NCBI GenBank assembly: GCA_040255585.1
Contig: JBDZVI010000022.1
Span: forward strand, 1 to 39,256
DNA length: 39,256 bases
DNA from: JAAYYF01 sp040255585
GTDB taxonomy: Bacteria > Deinococcota > Deinococci > Deinococcales > Trueperaceae
Reading direction: 5' to 3'
Shown here piece after piece: positions 25,083-33,439 of the stretch. Both the position numbers and the translations under genes were made by a program. The notes under the pieces were generated by a model that saw only the letters and a program-made list of their open reading frames with translations, was not told the origin of the DNA and did not search any database. Positions within the stretch are counted from its first letter, which is position 1. Each line of letters opens with the position of its first letter.

Positions 25083-25639
25083 GCTCCCCCTCTGAGCAGC
25101 GCCCCGACCTGCTGCTCGATGACCTCGGGCGTCACGGGGCCGATGTGCTTGGCCACCACCTTGCCGCTCGCGTCGACGAAGAACGTCTCCGGCACCCCGT
25201 AGAGCGCCCAGTCGACGCCGACGAGGCTGTCGTTGTCGAGCACGTTGGGGAAGCCGAGGTTGAAGCGCGCTATGAACGCCCTGCCCTCGTCGCGCTTGTC
25301 GCGGTCCTGCGTCTGTACGCCGACGAACTGCACGCCCTGCGGTCCGTAAGCCTGCCAGGCCTGCTGCAGGACGGGCGCCTCGTCGTAGCAGGGGAGGCAC
25401 CACGAGGCCCAGAAGTTGATGACGAGAGGCTTGCCCAAGTGGTCATCGAGCGCGAACGTCTCACCGTAGTCCGTCCAGTACCGCTCGTAGAGAGGGAGCG
25501 CGAAGGCCGGAGCCGGCTTGCCGATGAGGTTGGAAGTGATGTTGCGGTCGTCCGGGTTGCCGCGTAGGAGCCCGAAGGCGAAGAGCGCGCCGATGGCGGC
25601 CACGACGACGGCGATGACGGCGATGCGGCCGAGCTTCAT
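25079..25639 (-). CDS. ccmG: Thiol:disulfide interchange protein CcmG/DsbE
   Basis: Membrane-anchored thioredoxin-fold protein passing reducing equivalents from CcdA to CcmH and apocytochromes. The 186-residue protein starts with a signal-anchor (RIAVIAVVVAAIGALFAFGLL). It has the active site W80-C81-LP-C84 in NFWASWCLPCYDEAPVL, and the conserved GVPETFFVDASGKV loop with the cis-proline region. The ATG at 25639 overlaps the ccmF stop; an upstream start would lie inside ccmF. A stretch before the active site (PLYERYWTDYGETFALDDHLGK) is slightly longer than usual. Confidence 0.95.
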   Translation of the reverse strand: MKLGRIAVIAVVVAAIGALFAFGLLRGNPDDRNITSNLIGKPAPAFALPLYERYWTDYGETFALDDHLGKPLVINFWASWCLPCYDEAPVLQQAWQAYGPQGVQFVGVQTQDRDKRDEGRAFIARFNLGFPNVLDNDSLVGVDWALYGVPETFFVDASGKVVAKHIGPVTPEVIEQQVGALLRGGA

Positions 25640-27639
25640 GCCGGCGCGCCCTCGTGCTTCTCGCGGGCGTGCGCGGGGGCCGGCACCGTCCGGCGGCCGC
25701 CGCCGAGCGAGTACGCGGTGCCGAGCAGGAGGATGGCGCCGCCGACCCAGATCCACGTCACGAGCGGGCTCTTGACGACGCGCAGCACCACGAACGTGGT
25801 GTCCGGGCCGACGCTGCTGTTCAGGTTCAGGTAGAGGTCGTGCGTGGCCGTGTAGTAGACGGCCGGGGTCGGAACCGTGCGCCCCGCCTCGCCGAAGAGG
25901 TTGAGGCGAGGGCGGAGGGTCGTGACGGGTCTGCCGTTACGCGTCACCGCTATCACCGCGCCCGCGCTGATGCGGGCCGGAGTGCGCTCCATGAACCGGT
26001 CGACGGCGGTCAGGGTGTAACCGGAGAACTCGGCGCTGCTGCCGAAGTCGAGCCGCAGCTGCTCGTCCACCCGGTAGCCGGAACTGAAAGCCACGCCGAC
26101 CGCGACGATCACGACGGCGAAATGCACGATCATGCTGCCGACGCGGCGCCTGCTCTCCACGGCGTACGAGCGGAAGACCTGCAAGGCTCCCCGGTTGGCG
26201 AGGCGGAGCCGCGGCGCGAGGGCGCCGGACAGGAGCAGGTAGAGGCTCATGAGGTTGTAGCCGGCCAGGGCCACGGTGAGTGCCGGGTAGACCTTGTGCA
26301 CACCGAGCAGCCACGCGAGAGCGCCTGAGACGACGAACGCGACCGCCAGCCACGCCAGGTTGCGCGCGAGGCTCTGCTGCTGGGCGCGGCGCCACGGTAG
26401 GAGCGGCCCGATGCCCATCAGCAGGAGCACCAGCATCCACAGCGGCAGGGTCGTCTGGTCGAAGAACGGGGCCCCGACCGTGACCTTGTCGCCCGTTACG
26501 GCCTCCACGATCAGCGGGAAGAGCGTGCCGAGCAGGACGGCCGCCGTGAGGGTCACGAAGAGGATGTTGACGCCGAGGAAGCCGCCCTCCCGGCTCACGA
26601 CGGAGTCGAGGTCGGCGCGGTCCTTGACGTCGTCCCAGCGCGCGGCGAGGAGGCCGAACGCGGCCAACGTCACCAGCAGGAAGAAGACGAGGAAGGCCGG
26701 CCCGACGGGCCCGTTGCCGAACGCGTGGACGGAGGAGACGACGCCGGAGCGGGTAAGGAACGTGCCGAGGATCGAGAGCGAGAACGTGGCGACGATGAGC
26801 AGCACGTTCCACGGCTTGAGCATGCGCCGCCGCTCCTGGACCTGCACGCTATGGATGAACGCGGTCGCGGTCAACCATGGCATGAAGCTCACGTTCTCGA
26901 CGGGGTCCCACGCCCAGTAGCCGCCCCAGCCGAGGACCTCGTAGCTCCACCAGCCCCCGGCCACGATGGCGCCGGAGAGGAACCCCCAGCCCGTCAGGGT
27001 CCAGCGGCGCGTCTGCGTCATCCACTCGGTGCCCGGCCGGCGCGTGATGAGCGCGGCCATGGCGTAGGCGAACGGCACGGTGAGCCCCACGAAGCCCAAG
27101 TACATGAGCAGCGGGTGCACGGCCATCATCCAGTGGTTCTGGAGGAGCTCGTTCGGACCGGGGCCGTCGAGCGGTGGGAACGGCACGACCTTGAACGGGT
27201 TGGCGAGGAAGGCGAGCACGCCGAGGAAGAAGACCTGCACGGCCTGCATGATCGAGATGGCATACGGGCGCAGCGGGCTCAACGGGGCCGTGATGGCCAG
27301 CAACGCCGTGTAGCCGGTGAGGAGCCAGGCCCACAGGAGGATGGAGCCCTCCAGGGCGGCCCACATAGTCACGACCTTCACCCACGTGGGGGATGCGATG
27401 CGCGAGTGTCCGGCCACGTAGGAGACGCTGAAGTCGTTCGTGAGGAGCGCGGCCTGCATGACGACGACGGCGGCCGTTGCGAGGATGAACCCCGCGACGG
27501 CGGCGAGCCGGGCGGAGGTCTGGAGGCGGGCGTCGCGCCTGGTGGCGCCGAGTACGCCTGCGACCGCCCCGTACAGGGCCAAGCCGAACGCGAGGAAGAC
27601 GCTGGCGCTCCCGAGGGGGCCGAGCTGAAGTTCGAACAT
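25636..27639 (-). CDS. ccmF: Haem lyase subunit CcmF
   Basis: Core of the System I haem ligation complex, attaching haem from holo-CcmE to apocytochrome c. The 667-residue polytopic protein has about 14-15 hydrophobic segments, the WWD haem-handling motif LGWGGYWAWDPVENVSFMPW (236-255), and conserved histidines such as MAVHPLLMYLG (H175) and FIHSVQVQERR. The C-terminal periplasmic domain (SSAEFSGYTLTAVDRF) precedes a last helix. The ATG at 27639 has GGGAG 11 nt upstream. It lies 16 bp after ccmE and overlaps ccmG by its stop codon. Confidence 0.96.
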   Translation of the reverse strand: MFELQLGPLGSASVFLAFGLALYGAVAGVLGATRRDARLQTSARLAAVAGFILATAAVVVMQAALLTNDFSVSYVAGHSRIASPTWVKVVTMWAALEGSILLWAWLLTGYTALLAITAPLSPLRPYAISIMQAVQVFFLGVLAFLANPFKVVPFPPLDGPGPNELLQNHWMMAVHPLLMYLGFVGLTVPFAYAMAALITRRPGTEWMTQTRRWTLTGWGFLSGAIVAGGWWSYEVLGWGGYWAWDPVENVSFMPWLTATAFIHSVQVQERRRMLKPWNVLLIVATFSLSILGTFLTRSGVVSSVHAFGNGPVGPAFLVFFLLVTLAAFGLLAARWDDVKDRADLDSVVSREGGFLGVNILFVTLTAAVLLGTLFPLIVEAVTGDKVTVGAPFFDQTTLPLWMLVLLLMGIGPLLPWRRAQQQSLARNLAWLAVAFVVSGALAWLLGVHKVYPALTVALAGYNLMSLYLLLSGALAPRLRLANRGALQVFRSYAVESRRRVGSMIVHFAVVIVAVGVAFSSGYRVDEQLRLDFGSSAEFSGYTLTAVDRFMERTPARISAGAVIAVTRNGRPVTTLRPRLNLFGEAGRTVPTPAVYYTATHDLYLNLNSSVGPDTTFVVLRVVKSPLVTWIWVGGAILLLGTAYSLGGGRRTVPAPAHAREKHEGAPA

Positions 27640-27655
27640 CTCTAGGGCGCTCCCG

Positions 27656-28084
27656 TCAGCGCAGCGACTCCTTGAGCGCCTCTACGTCGATCGGCTCCCC
27701 CGCGACCGGCGGATGGTAATCGCTGCTGTGCTTCACTAATAGGTTGTCGCCCACGAAGACGTTGTCATGGAAGCGTCCCTCGATGACTACCCCACCGTTC
27801 TCCTGGAAGAGGTCGGGCGGGGCGCCGTCGTACTGGACCGGGTAGTCCTTGAGGCCGTCCGTGATCTGGAAGGTCAGGTGCAGCTTGGCGTCGTCGAACT
27901 GCACGCTGCCCGCTTGCACGAGGCCGCCGAGGCGGACGCGCTTGCCCTCGAAGGCCGCGGTATCGCGGGCGTACTCGCTCGGCAGGATGAAGTAGACGAG
28001 CGAGGACTGCAGGGCCTTCGAGATGAGGAACCCCGCCACCGCCAGCACCGCGACGCCTAGAAGGGCGTAGACGATCTTCTTCAT
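27656..28084 (-). CDS. ccmE: Haem chaperone CcmE
   Basis: Periplasmic haem carrier that receives haem from the CcmABCD complex and hands it to CcmF. The 142-residue protein has an N-terminal signal-anchor (IVYALLGVAVLAVAGFLI), an OB-fold beta domain with RVRLGGLVQAGSV and FQITDG, and the covalent haem-binding histidine H119 with Y123 in LLVKHSSDYHPP. This H-X3-Y form is the usual bacterial type, in contrast to the Cys variant of some archaea. Its ATG shares one base with the ccmD stop (TGATG). Confidence 0.95.
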   Translation of the reverse strand: MKKIVYALLGVAVLAVAGFLISKALQSSLVYFILPSEYARDTAAFEGKRVRLGGLVQAGSVQFDDAKLHLTFQITDGLKDYPVQYDGAPPDLFQENGGVVIEGRFHDNVFVGDNLLVKHSSDYHPPVAGEPIDVEALKESLR

Positions 28085-28212
28085 CAGCTCTGTCTCTTGG
28101 CCCTCGCCTGACGTTCGCGCCAGTTCAGGTACAGGAGGTAAGCGCCGTAGGCGACCAGGACTTCCAACCAGGCGATGGCCACCCAGGCCCAGGGGCTCAA
28201 GCTACCGGACAC
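28084..28212 (-). CDS. ccmD: CcmD, small membrane component of the haem exporter
   Basis: A 42-residue protein read directly from the minus strand: VSGSLSPWAWVAIAWLEVLV continuing to YGAYLLYLNWRERQARAKRQS. It has one hydrophobic helix, a conserved Tyr-containing centre (AYGAYLLYLNWRERQ) and a basic cytoplasmic tail, as in CcmD, which releases holo-CcmE from CcmABC. The GTG at 28212 lies within the end of ccmC and has GGGAGG 8 nt upstream; a TTG at 28200 is an alternative. The stop overlaps the ccmE start. Position between ccmC and ccmE is exactly as in other System I operons. Confidence 0.85.
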   Translation of the reverse strand: MSGSLSPWAWVAIAWLEVLVAYGAYLLYLNWRERQARAKRQS

Positions 28213-28933
28213 TGACTACCTCCCGCGCCACGCCCTTGACCGAGTCGAAGGTCTTGTCGTCGGCGAGCGAGAGCCGGCCGATGCGTATGCGTTCCGAGAT
28301 GAAGTAGACGAAGACCATGGCTCCGCCCAGCACGTTGATGAGGAGCACCCGCACCATCGCAGGGTCCATGGTCACGCCGCTGCCGTCGAGGTTGATGCTC
28401 TTGGCGGGGTGCAGCGTCCTGAACCATTCGGCGGCCAGGTAGTTGAAGGGCAGGCTGGCGAGCACGATGATCATGATCACTGCGCTCACGCGGGCCCGGC
28501 GCTGCGGGTCGTCGATGAGCGCGCGGACGATGAAGTAGCCGACGACGAGGGCGACCATGAGGGCAGTGAGCGTCAGCTTCGCGTCCCACGTCCAGTACGT
28601 GTTGAGGGTCGGCTTGCTGTACGTCATGCCGCCGACGACGGTGAGGATGGAGTAGAGGAGGGCGGCCTCGGCCGTTCCCTGCGCGCGCACGTCGTCGATG
28701 GCCCGGCCGCGCCAGAGGTAGAGCATGCCCCAGAACGCCGAGACGGCGACGGCGGCGAACCCGATCCACGCGACGGGGACGTGGGCGTACATCACCCGGA
28801 TGAGGTCGCCCTGGTTCACGTCCGGCGGGCTCATGATCAGCGCCCCGTAGAGCCCGACGCCGACCACGGCGAGCGTGACCAGACCGAAGATGGTCAGCCA
28901 GCGCGGCCTTCTCGTTCTGCTCGTGTCAGTCAT
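28202..28933 (-). CDS. ccmC: Haem exporter/handling protein CcmC
   Basis: Delivers haem to CcmE. The 243-residue protein has six helices, the first conserved His in MYAHVPVAWIG (H51), the WWD-type motif NTYWTWDAKLTLTAL (near 111-125) and the second His in EWFRTLHPAKS. The ATG at 28933 has AAGGAG at a 9-nt distance. The gene overlaps ccmD by 11 bp. It is separated from ccmB by 193 bp, the only large gap in the operon, so it may have its own promoter. Confidence 0.95.
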   Translation of the reverse strand: MTDTSRTRRPRWLTIFGLVTLAVVGVGLYGALIMSPPDVNQGDLIRVMYAHVPVAWIGFAAVAVSAFWGMLYLWRGRAIDDVRAQGTAEAALLYSILTVVGGMTYSKPTLNTYWTWDAKLTLTALMVALVVGYFIVRALIDDPQRRARVSAVIMIIVLASLPFNYLAAEWFRTLHPAKSINLDGSGVTMDPAMVRVLLINVLGGAMVFVYFISERIRIGRLSLADDKTFDSVKGVAREVVSVR

Positions 28934-29126
28934 GTGCTCGTTCTCCTTCGAGGCTCATGGCCTTCGGTGCGGATAGTCTACGACCGGTTGGGTAGCTTGT
29001 GCGTTTCGCATGGGCGCGCCGGGCTGTTCGGCCGGGCCGTTCAACTGGGCCGTTCGGCCCCCGCCGTCTGGAGCACCCGCGGCGTGCTGCCACCCCGGTG
29101 CTCGGGCTCGCTCGATCGTCGACCGC
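28934..29126 (-). other. 193-bp gap in the ccm operon
   Basis: Non-coding stretch between ccmB and ccmC. It contains the tandem repeat at 29021-29059 and an imperfect inverted repeat (GAGCACC near 29072 and GGTGCTC near 29095). No gene is seen. A processing site, attenuator or secondary promoter is possible; nothing decisive is visible. Confidence 0.5.
29021..29059 (+). repeat. 13-bp tandem repeat, three copies
   Basis: Units GGGCTGTTCGGCC, GGGCCGTTCAACT and GGGCCGTTCGGCC follow one another without gaps inside the ccmB-ccmC intergenic region. The GGCC ends make the copies partly self-complementary. Confidence 0.8.
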
Positions 29127-29810
29127 TCAATCATCGACGACGAAGTGGAAGATGCTGGCGCAGACGACCAGGTAGACGAGATCGAAGCCGGCGAGCAGTT
29201 GCACCCAGGAGAGGGCGAGGGGCACGTCGGCGCCGCCCATGAGCGCGGCCTCCGTCGCCCGCACGGCGCCGAGCATGATGGGCACGATCACGGGGAACAT
29301 CAGCACGGGAAGGAGCGCTTCCCGCGCCTGCAGGTTCGCGGTGAGGCCCGCGTAGAAGGTGGCGATCATGGCGAGCCCCAGCGTGCCGAGCAGCAGCACG
29401 AGTCCGAGTAGCCACCACGTGCCTGTCGGGGCGCTGGCGCCGTACAGGCCAAGGGCGATGGGGAGCATGAGCACTCCAAGCACGAACAGGTAGAGCCAGC
29501 TCGCCGTCAGCTTGCCAAGGTAGATGGCGGCCCGCGAGGCGGGCAGGAGTAGGAGCTGCTCGAACGCCCCCTCCTCGAGGTCGGCCTGGAAGCTCTGCGC
29601 GGCCGCGATGACGCCCGCGAACGCCAGCGCGACCCACAGGACCCCGGGAGCGGCGCTGCGCATCAGGTCCGGGTCGCGCCCGAGCCCGAACGCCATCATC
29701 ACGAGGGTGATGGCCGAGAAGAAGAGGGTTGCCACCGTGGTGGCGCGCGAGCGGAGCTCCTGACGGAAATCTTTGCGCGCGACCGTGAGCGCGGCGATCA
29801 GGTCGTTCAT
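29127..29810 (-). CDS. ccmB: Haem exporter permease CcmB
   Basis: Membrane subunit of the CcmAB ABC exporter that drives release of holo-CcmE. The 227-residue protein has six hydrophobic segments. It shows the CcmB patterns KDFRQELRSRATTVATLFFS near the N terminus, LEEGAFEQLLLLPASRAAIYLGK and REALLPVLMFPVIVPIML. The ATG at 29810 overlaps the ccmA stop (ATGA); further upstream starts lie within ccmA. Confidence 0.94.
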   Translation of the reverse strand: MNDLIAALTVARKDFRQELRSRATTVATLFFSAITLVMMAFGLGRDPDLMRSAAPGVLWVALAFAGVIAAAQSFQADLEEGAFEQLLLLPASRAAIYLGKLTASWLYLFVLGVLMLPIALGLYGASAPTGTWWLLGLVLLLGTLGLAMIATFYAGLTANLQAREALLPVLMFPVIVPIMLGAVRATEAALMGGADVPLALSWVQLLAGFDLVYLVVCASIFHFVVDD

Positions 29811-30538
29811 GCCCCGAACACCCGGAGGATGCCGTCCTTGAGTTCGATCACGGCGTCGGGGCCGAGGTGGTCGCGGTCCGACTCGTGCGAGGCCATGAAC
29901 ACCGTGCGTCCGCGCGCCTTGGCCGCGGCGACGCACTCGTCCATGAGGCGCTTGCCGCTGTCGTCCAACGCCGCGTACGGCTCGTCGAGGAGCCAGAGGT
30001 CCGGGTCGAGCAGCAACAGGCGCGCGAGTCCGAGGCGCTTCTTCATCCCGCTCGAGTAGGTCCGCACGAGCTTGCCCGCCGCGTGCTCGAGCCCGACCCG
30101 CGCGAGCGCCGCCAGGTGCGAGGCCTCGCCGTCCGCGGTCACGGTCCGCGCTTGCGGCCCGTTCGAGTGGGCCGTCCCGGCAGGACTCGCCTCTCCCAGC
30201 CTCCGCGGCGCCAGGGTGGTGGCCAACTCGAGGTTCTCGCGCCCGGTGAGGAGGGGGAAGCTGCCGCCCAGCACGGTCAGGAGCCCGAGCCGCGCCCGCG
30301 CCGCGGCGGCCTCGCGGGTCAGGTCGTGACCGAAGACGAGCGCCCGACCGCTGGCGGGCCGCAGGCGTGTGGCAAGCAGCCGCAGGAGCGTCGTCTTGCC
30401 CGTGCCGTTGGAGCCTCGGAGCACGACGAGCCTGCCCGGCGCTACCTCGAGGTTGATGCCCCGGAGGATGTACTCGCCGCCCATGCGCCGCGTCACCTCG
30501 TTGAGCTCGATGGCGAGCTCGTCCGCGCCCGTGCTCAT
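29807..30538 (-). CDS. ccmA: Haem exporter ATP-binding protein CcmA
   Basis: ATPase of the CcmABCD complex. The 243-residue protein has Walker A GSNGTGKTT (42-50), a Q-loop region, signature YSSGMKKR, Walker B LWLLDEPYAALD and switch His in FMASHE. Residues 112-140 are a Gly/Ala/Thr-rich insertion (near LGEASPAGTAHSNGPQ) between the helical subdomain elements, which makes it longer than E. coli CcmA (about 207 residues). GAGGT lies 10 nt before the ATG. It follows ccdA by 13 bp and overlaps ccmB. Confidence 0.94.
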   Translation of the reverse strand: MSTGADELAIELNEVTRRMGGEYILRGINLEVAPGRLVVLRGSNGTGKTTLLRLLATRLRPASGRALVFGHDLTREAAAARARLGLLTVLGGSFPLLTGRENLELATTLAPRRLGEASPAGTAHSNGPQARTVTADGEASHLAALARVGLEHAAGKLVRTYSSGMKKRLGLARLLLLDPDLWLLDEPYAALDDSGKRLMDECVAAAKARGRTVFMASHESDRDHLGPDAVIELKDGILRVFGA

Positions 30539-30551
30539 GGCGGCCCGGACC

Positions 30552-31256
30552 TCATAGGTTGTCGAGGAGCCAGGCGGGCGTGATGTTGATGAGATAGCCG
30601 TTCAGCACGGTGTACAGGCCGGTGACCATGAGGACGCCGGCCACGAGGAGCAGCGCGCCCGCCACCCGCTCGACCCACGGCAGGAACCGGCGGAACCGGC
30701 GCGAGAAGCGCATGAAGGGGTCGAGGAGGAGGGCCGCGGCGAGGAAGGGGACGGCCAGTCCGAGCGCGTAGACGGCGAGCAGGCCGACGCCGGCGCTCAG
30801 CGTGCCCGCCGCGCTCGCCATCGTGAGGATGGCGCCGAGGATCGGCCCGATGCAGGGCGTCCAACCTGCCGCGAACGCCATGCCGAGGAGCACGGCTCCG
30901 AACGGGGTCCGCGTCTCGCCCGAGTACTGCATGCGCGTGTCGCGGTACAGCCACGGCAGCTTGATGACCCCCAGCATCACGAGCCCGAAGAGGATCACGA
31001 GCACGCCGCCCCCCAAGGTCAGGGCCCGCTGGTTGGCCCGCAGGAGGGAGCCGAGCGCGCTGGCGCCCGCCCCGAGCGCGATGAAGACGAGCGAGAAGCC
31101 GAGCACGAACGCGAGGGCGTTGCGAAGGAGCACGGCCCGTTTGGCCTCGGCGCTGCCGCCGACGTACGCGAGGTAGGAGGGCACGAGCGGCAACACGCAT
31201 GGCGAGAGGAAGGAGAGCACGCCGGCCGCGAACGCGACGCCGATGCCTGGCGTCAT
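30552..31256 (-). CDS. ccdA: Cytochrome c biogenesis protein CcdA
   Basis: Transfers electrons from cytoplasmic thioredoxin across the membrane to CcmG. The 234-residue, six-helix protein has the two redox cysteines in FLSPCVLPLVPSYLA (C20) and AFAAGWTPCIGPIL (C135). The frame stays open far upstream, but family alignment and the position of the first helix favour the ATG at 31256; no ribosome-binding site is visible there. It is the first gene of the long minus-strand run ending in the Rieske gene, giving a full reductant pathway CcdA to CcmG to CcmH within one operon. Confidence 0.92.
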   Translation of the reverse strand: MTPGIGVAFAAGVLSFLSPCVLPLVPSYLAYVGGSAEAKRAVLLRNALAFVLGFSLVFIALGAGASALGSLLRANQRALTLGGGVLVILFGLVMLGVIKLPWLYRDTRMQYSGETRTPFGAVLLGMAFAAGWTPCIGPILGAILTMASAAGTLSAGVGLLAVYALGLAVPFLAAALLLDPFMRFSRRFRRFLPWVERVAGALLLVAGVLMVTGLYTVLNGYLINITPAWLLDNL

Positions 31257-31577
31257 GGCGCCACGCCGTTCGCGCGCCGCCGAGCGCGAACGCTCTTTGC
31301 CGCTCGCACTCGTAGGTACGACGGGTGGGCGGTTCGTGAGGGGGCGTGAGGGTTCATGGCGGCCTGAACATGATACGAGAACCGTTCGTGGTCGGGGGAG
31401 GACATTGCTCCCTCGCGCTTCGTTCCCTCGCGTTGTCCCGCGCATGACCAGCTCCAGTCGGCGGCGCGTGACCCTCGACTTCGGTTGGGATCCCCTTGCG
31501 CTCCGCGAGGGGTAACATGACCCCCTGACATTCTCACGGACCCGTCGCACTGCGGCCGTCCGACACGTGGAGGCCCC
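31257..31577. other. Divergent intergenic region between ccdA and the ABC importer
   Basis: About 320 bp expected to contain the promoters for the ccm operon and for the importer. A hairpin (31492-31512) is the main structure. I looked for TPP, cobalamin and SAM riboswitch cores and found none. Confidence 0.5.
31492..31512 (+). promoter_or_regulatory. Hairpin upstream of the ABC importer
   Basis: CCCCTTGCG pairs with CGCGAGGGG (one T-G wobble) around a CTC loop, 66 bp before the start of the substrate-binding protein gene. It is followed by TAACATGACCCCC, which could fold back on the G-rich arm. An operator or attenuator is possible; not diagnostic. Confidence 0.35.
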
Positions 31578-32618
31578 ATGATCGCTCGTACGAGAAAGCT
31601 CCTTGCCGCGCTGCTGGTCGCGGCCCTGGTCCTCGGCGCCGCGTCCGCGCAGGACACGCACGGTGTCGCGCCGCTCGAGCCCGTCCAGAAAGTGCGCGTC
31701 GCGTACGTGCCCATCCTCAAGTTCGCGACGCTCTACGTGGCCGCCGACCGTGGTCTGTTCGCCCAGTACGGCCTCGACGTCGACCTCGAGTCCGTGGCGT
31801 CCGGCACCGAGGCCATCGCTTTCCTTGAGCAAGGGCAGATCGACGTCGGCGGCATCGCGATCGTCACGTCCCTCTGGAACGGCTGGAACCAGGGGATCGA
31901 CATCCGCGTCTTCGCCCCCGGCGGCCTCGAGCCGTTCGTGGACAGCCCGACCAAGGTCCTCGTCCGTAAGGACCTCTACGATTCCGGCGCCGTGACGAAC
32001 GCGGGCGACCTCAGAGGGCGCACCGTGGCGTTCGCGGGCGGCCCCGGCAGCGGCGGCGAGTACCTCACGGCCAAGGCGCTCGAGGCATACGGCCTCACCA
32101 TCCGCGACGTCGAGATCGTGTCGATGGGCAATGGCGACATCCCGGCCGCGTTCGAGAACGGCTCTATCGATGCGGCCCTCCTCGGCTCCCCGTATGCCGA
32201 TCAGGTGGAGGAGGCCCAGACGGCCGTCGCCATCGCGACCGACCTCGTGCCTGGCCTCATGACCGTGGCGTTCGTCGGCTCCGGCAAGTTCCTCAACGAG
32301 CGCCCCGAGGTCGCCGAACGCTTCGCGCTCGCACTCCTGGACGCCGCGCGCCTCATGCAGGGCGACGACTACTACTCGCCGGAGAACATCGCCGCCTACC
32401 TGCACTATGTGAACTCGACCGAGGACGCGATCGTCAACGGCACCCCCGTCCTCTACGACCCGAACCTGACCATCCCGGTCGAGGGCCTCGCCGATGTCGA
32501 GCGCGTGCACCGCGAGAACGGCCGCACCGACTACGAGGCGCCGATCGACTTGGGCACCGTGATAACCACGGAGTTCGCCGAGCGCGCCTTGGCGGCTGCC
32601 GGCATCTACCAGCCCTAG
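31578..32618 (+). CDS. NitT/TauT-type ABC transporter substrate-binding protein
   Basis: A 346-residue periplasmic binding protein of the SsuA/THI5-like (NMT1) fold. A signal peptide (KLLAALLVAALVLGAASA, cleavage after ASA or SAQ) is followed by VRVAYVPILKFATLYVAADRGLF, the standard first strand-helix of the family. Then come GTEAIAFLEQGQIDVGGIAIV and LRGRTVAFAGGPGSGGEYL. Family ligands range from nitrate, taurine and sulfonates to thiamine pyrimidine precursors; the ligand cannot be read from the sequence. GGAGG lies 4 nt before the ATG. It heads a three-gene operon with the ATPase and permease below. Confidence 0.88.
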   Translation: MIARTRKLLAALLVAALVLGAASAQDTHGVAPLEPVQKVRVAYVPILKFATLYVAADRGLFAQYGLDVDLESVASGTEAIAFLEQGQIDVGGIAIVTSLWNGWNQGIDIRVFAPGGLEPFVDSPTKVLVRKDLYDSGAVTNAGDLRGRTVAFAGGPGSGGEYLTAKALEAYGLTIRDVEIVSMGNGDIPAAFENGSIDAALLGSPYADQVEEAQTAVAIATDLVPGLMTVAFVGSGKFLNERPEVAERFALALLDAARLMQGDDYYSPENIAAYLHYVNSTEDAIVNGTPVLYDPNLTIPVEGLADVERVHRENGRTDYEAPIDLGTVITTEFAERALAAAGIYQP

Positions 32619-32656
32619 GCCGACTCGACCCTGAACGCGCGCCGAGGTCGGCAGGC

Positions 32657-33439
32657 ATGACGCAGAAGATCGTCGCGGTCGATGCAACGAAGAGGTACCC
32701 CTCGAAGGCGGGCATGGTCACCGCCCTCGAGGGGTTCGACCTCGAAGTCGCCGAGGGCGAGTTCGTCTGCCTGGTCGGGCCATCCGGGTGCGGCAAGTCG
32801 ACGTTCCTACGCATCCTGGCGGGCCTGGACGACCTCACGGGGGGCGAGGCCCGCATCGTGCCTGGCGACGACCCCCGTCGGCCGCTCAACAACGTCGTCT
32901 TCCAGGAGTACGCGGTCTTCCCGTGGAAGACGGTCCGCGACAACGTGGCCTTCGGCCTGCAGATGCGCGGGATCGGCAAGGCAGAGCGTTACGCGGTGAC
33001 CGAACGGTGGCTCACCAAGGTCGGCCTGAAGCGCTTCGCTGACTACTACCCGTCGCAGATCTCCGGAGGCATGAAGCAGCGCGTCTCCATCGCGCGCGCT
33101 TTGGCCAACGACCCGGAAGTCCTCCTGATGGACGAGCCCCTCGGCGCGCTCGACGCCCAGACGCGCGCGGTGCTGCAAGAGGAGCTCCTCCGCATCTGGG
33201 AGGAGACCCACAAGACCGTGCTGTACGTGACGCACTCCATCGAGGAGGCCGTCCTGCTCGGCGACAGGGTCGTGCTCATGACGGCCCACCCCGGCACGAA
33301 GAAGTCGGAGTTCGTGGTCGACCTCCCGCGTCCGCGCGACCTCGCCACGACCGCCACGCCGGAGTTCGCGGCGTTGACGGGCGCCATCTGGGAGGACCTC
33401 AGGGACGAGGTTCGCCGCGCCATGGAGGCCCAGAGGTGA
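32657..33439 (+). CDS. NitT/TauT-type ABC transporter ATP-binding protein
   Basis: A 260-residue import ATPase of the SsuB/TauB type. Walker A GPSGCGKST (41-49), Q-loop VVFQEYAVFPWKTV, signature QISGGMKQRVSIARAL, Walker B LLMDEPLGALD and switch-His VTHSIEEAV are all intact. The EYAVFPWKTV sequence after the Q-loop is typical of this subfamily. It lies 38 bp after the binding-protein gene, and its stop overlaps the permease start (GTGA). It energises uptake of the unknown ligand. Confidence 0.93.
   Translation: MTQKIVAVDATKRYPSKAGMVTALEGFDLEVAEGEFVCLVGPSGCGKSTFLRILAGLDDLTGGEARIVPGDDPRRPLNNVVFQEYAVFPWKTVRDNVAFGLQMRGIGKAERYAVTERWLTKVGLKRFADYYPSQISGGMKQRVSIARALANDPEVLLMDEPLGALDAQTRAVLQEELLRIWEETHKTVLYVTHSIEEAVLLGDRVVLMTAHPGTKKSEFVVDLPRPRDLATTATPEFAALTGAIWEDLRDEVRRAMEAQR

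Noticed and set aside
31440..31577. Possible TPP riboswitch upstream of the THI5-like binding protein
   Set aside because: Neither the CUGAGA element nor the ACCUGAUCUGG-type core is present.
31257..32687. Upstream extension of the ccdA frame to 711 residues
   Set aside because: The extra part is antisense to the substrate-binding protein gene; CcdA begins just before its first helix.
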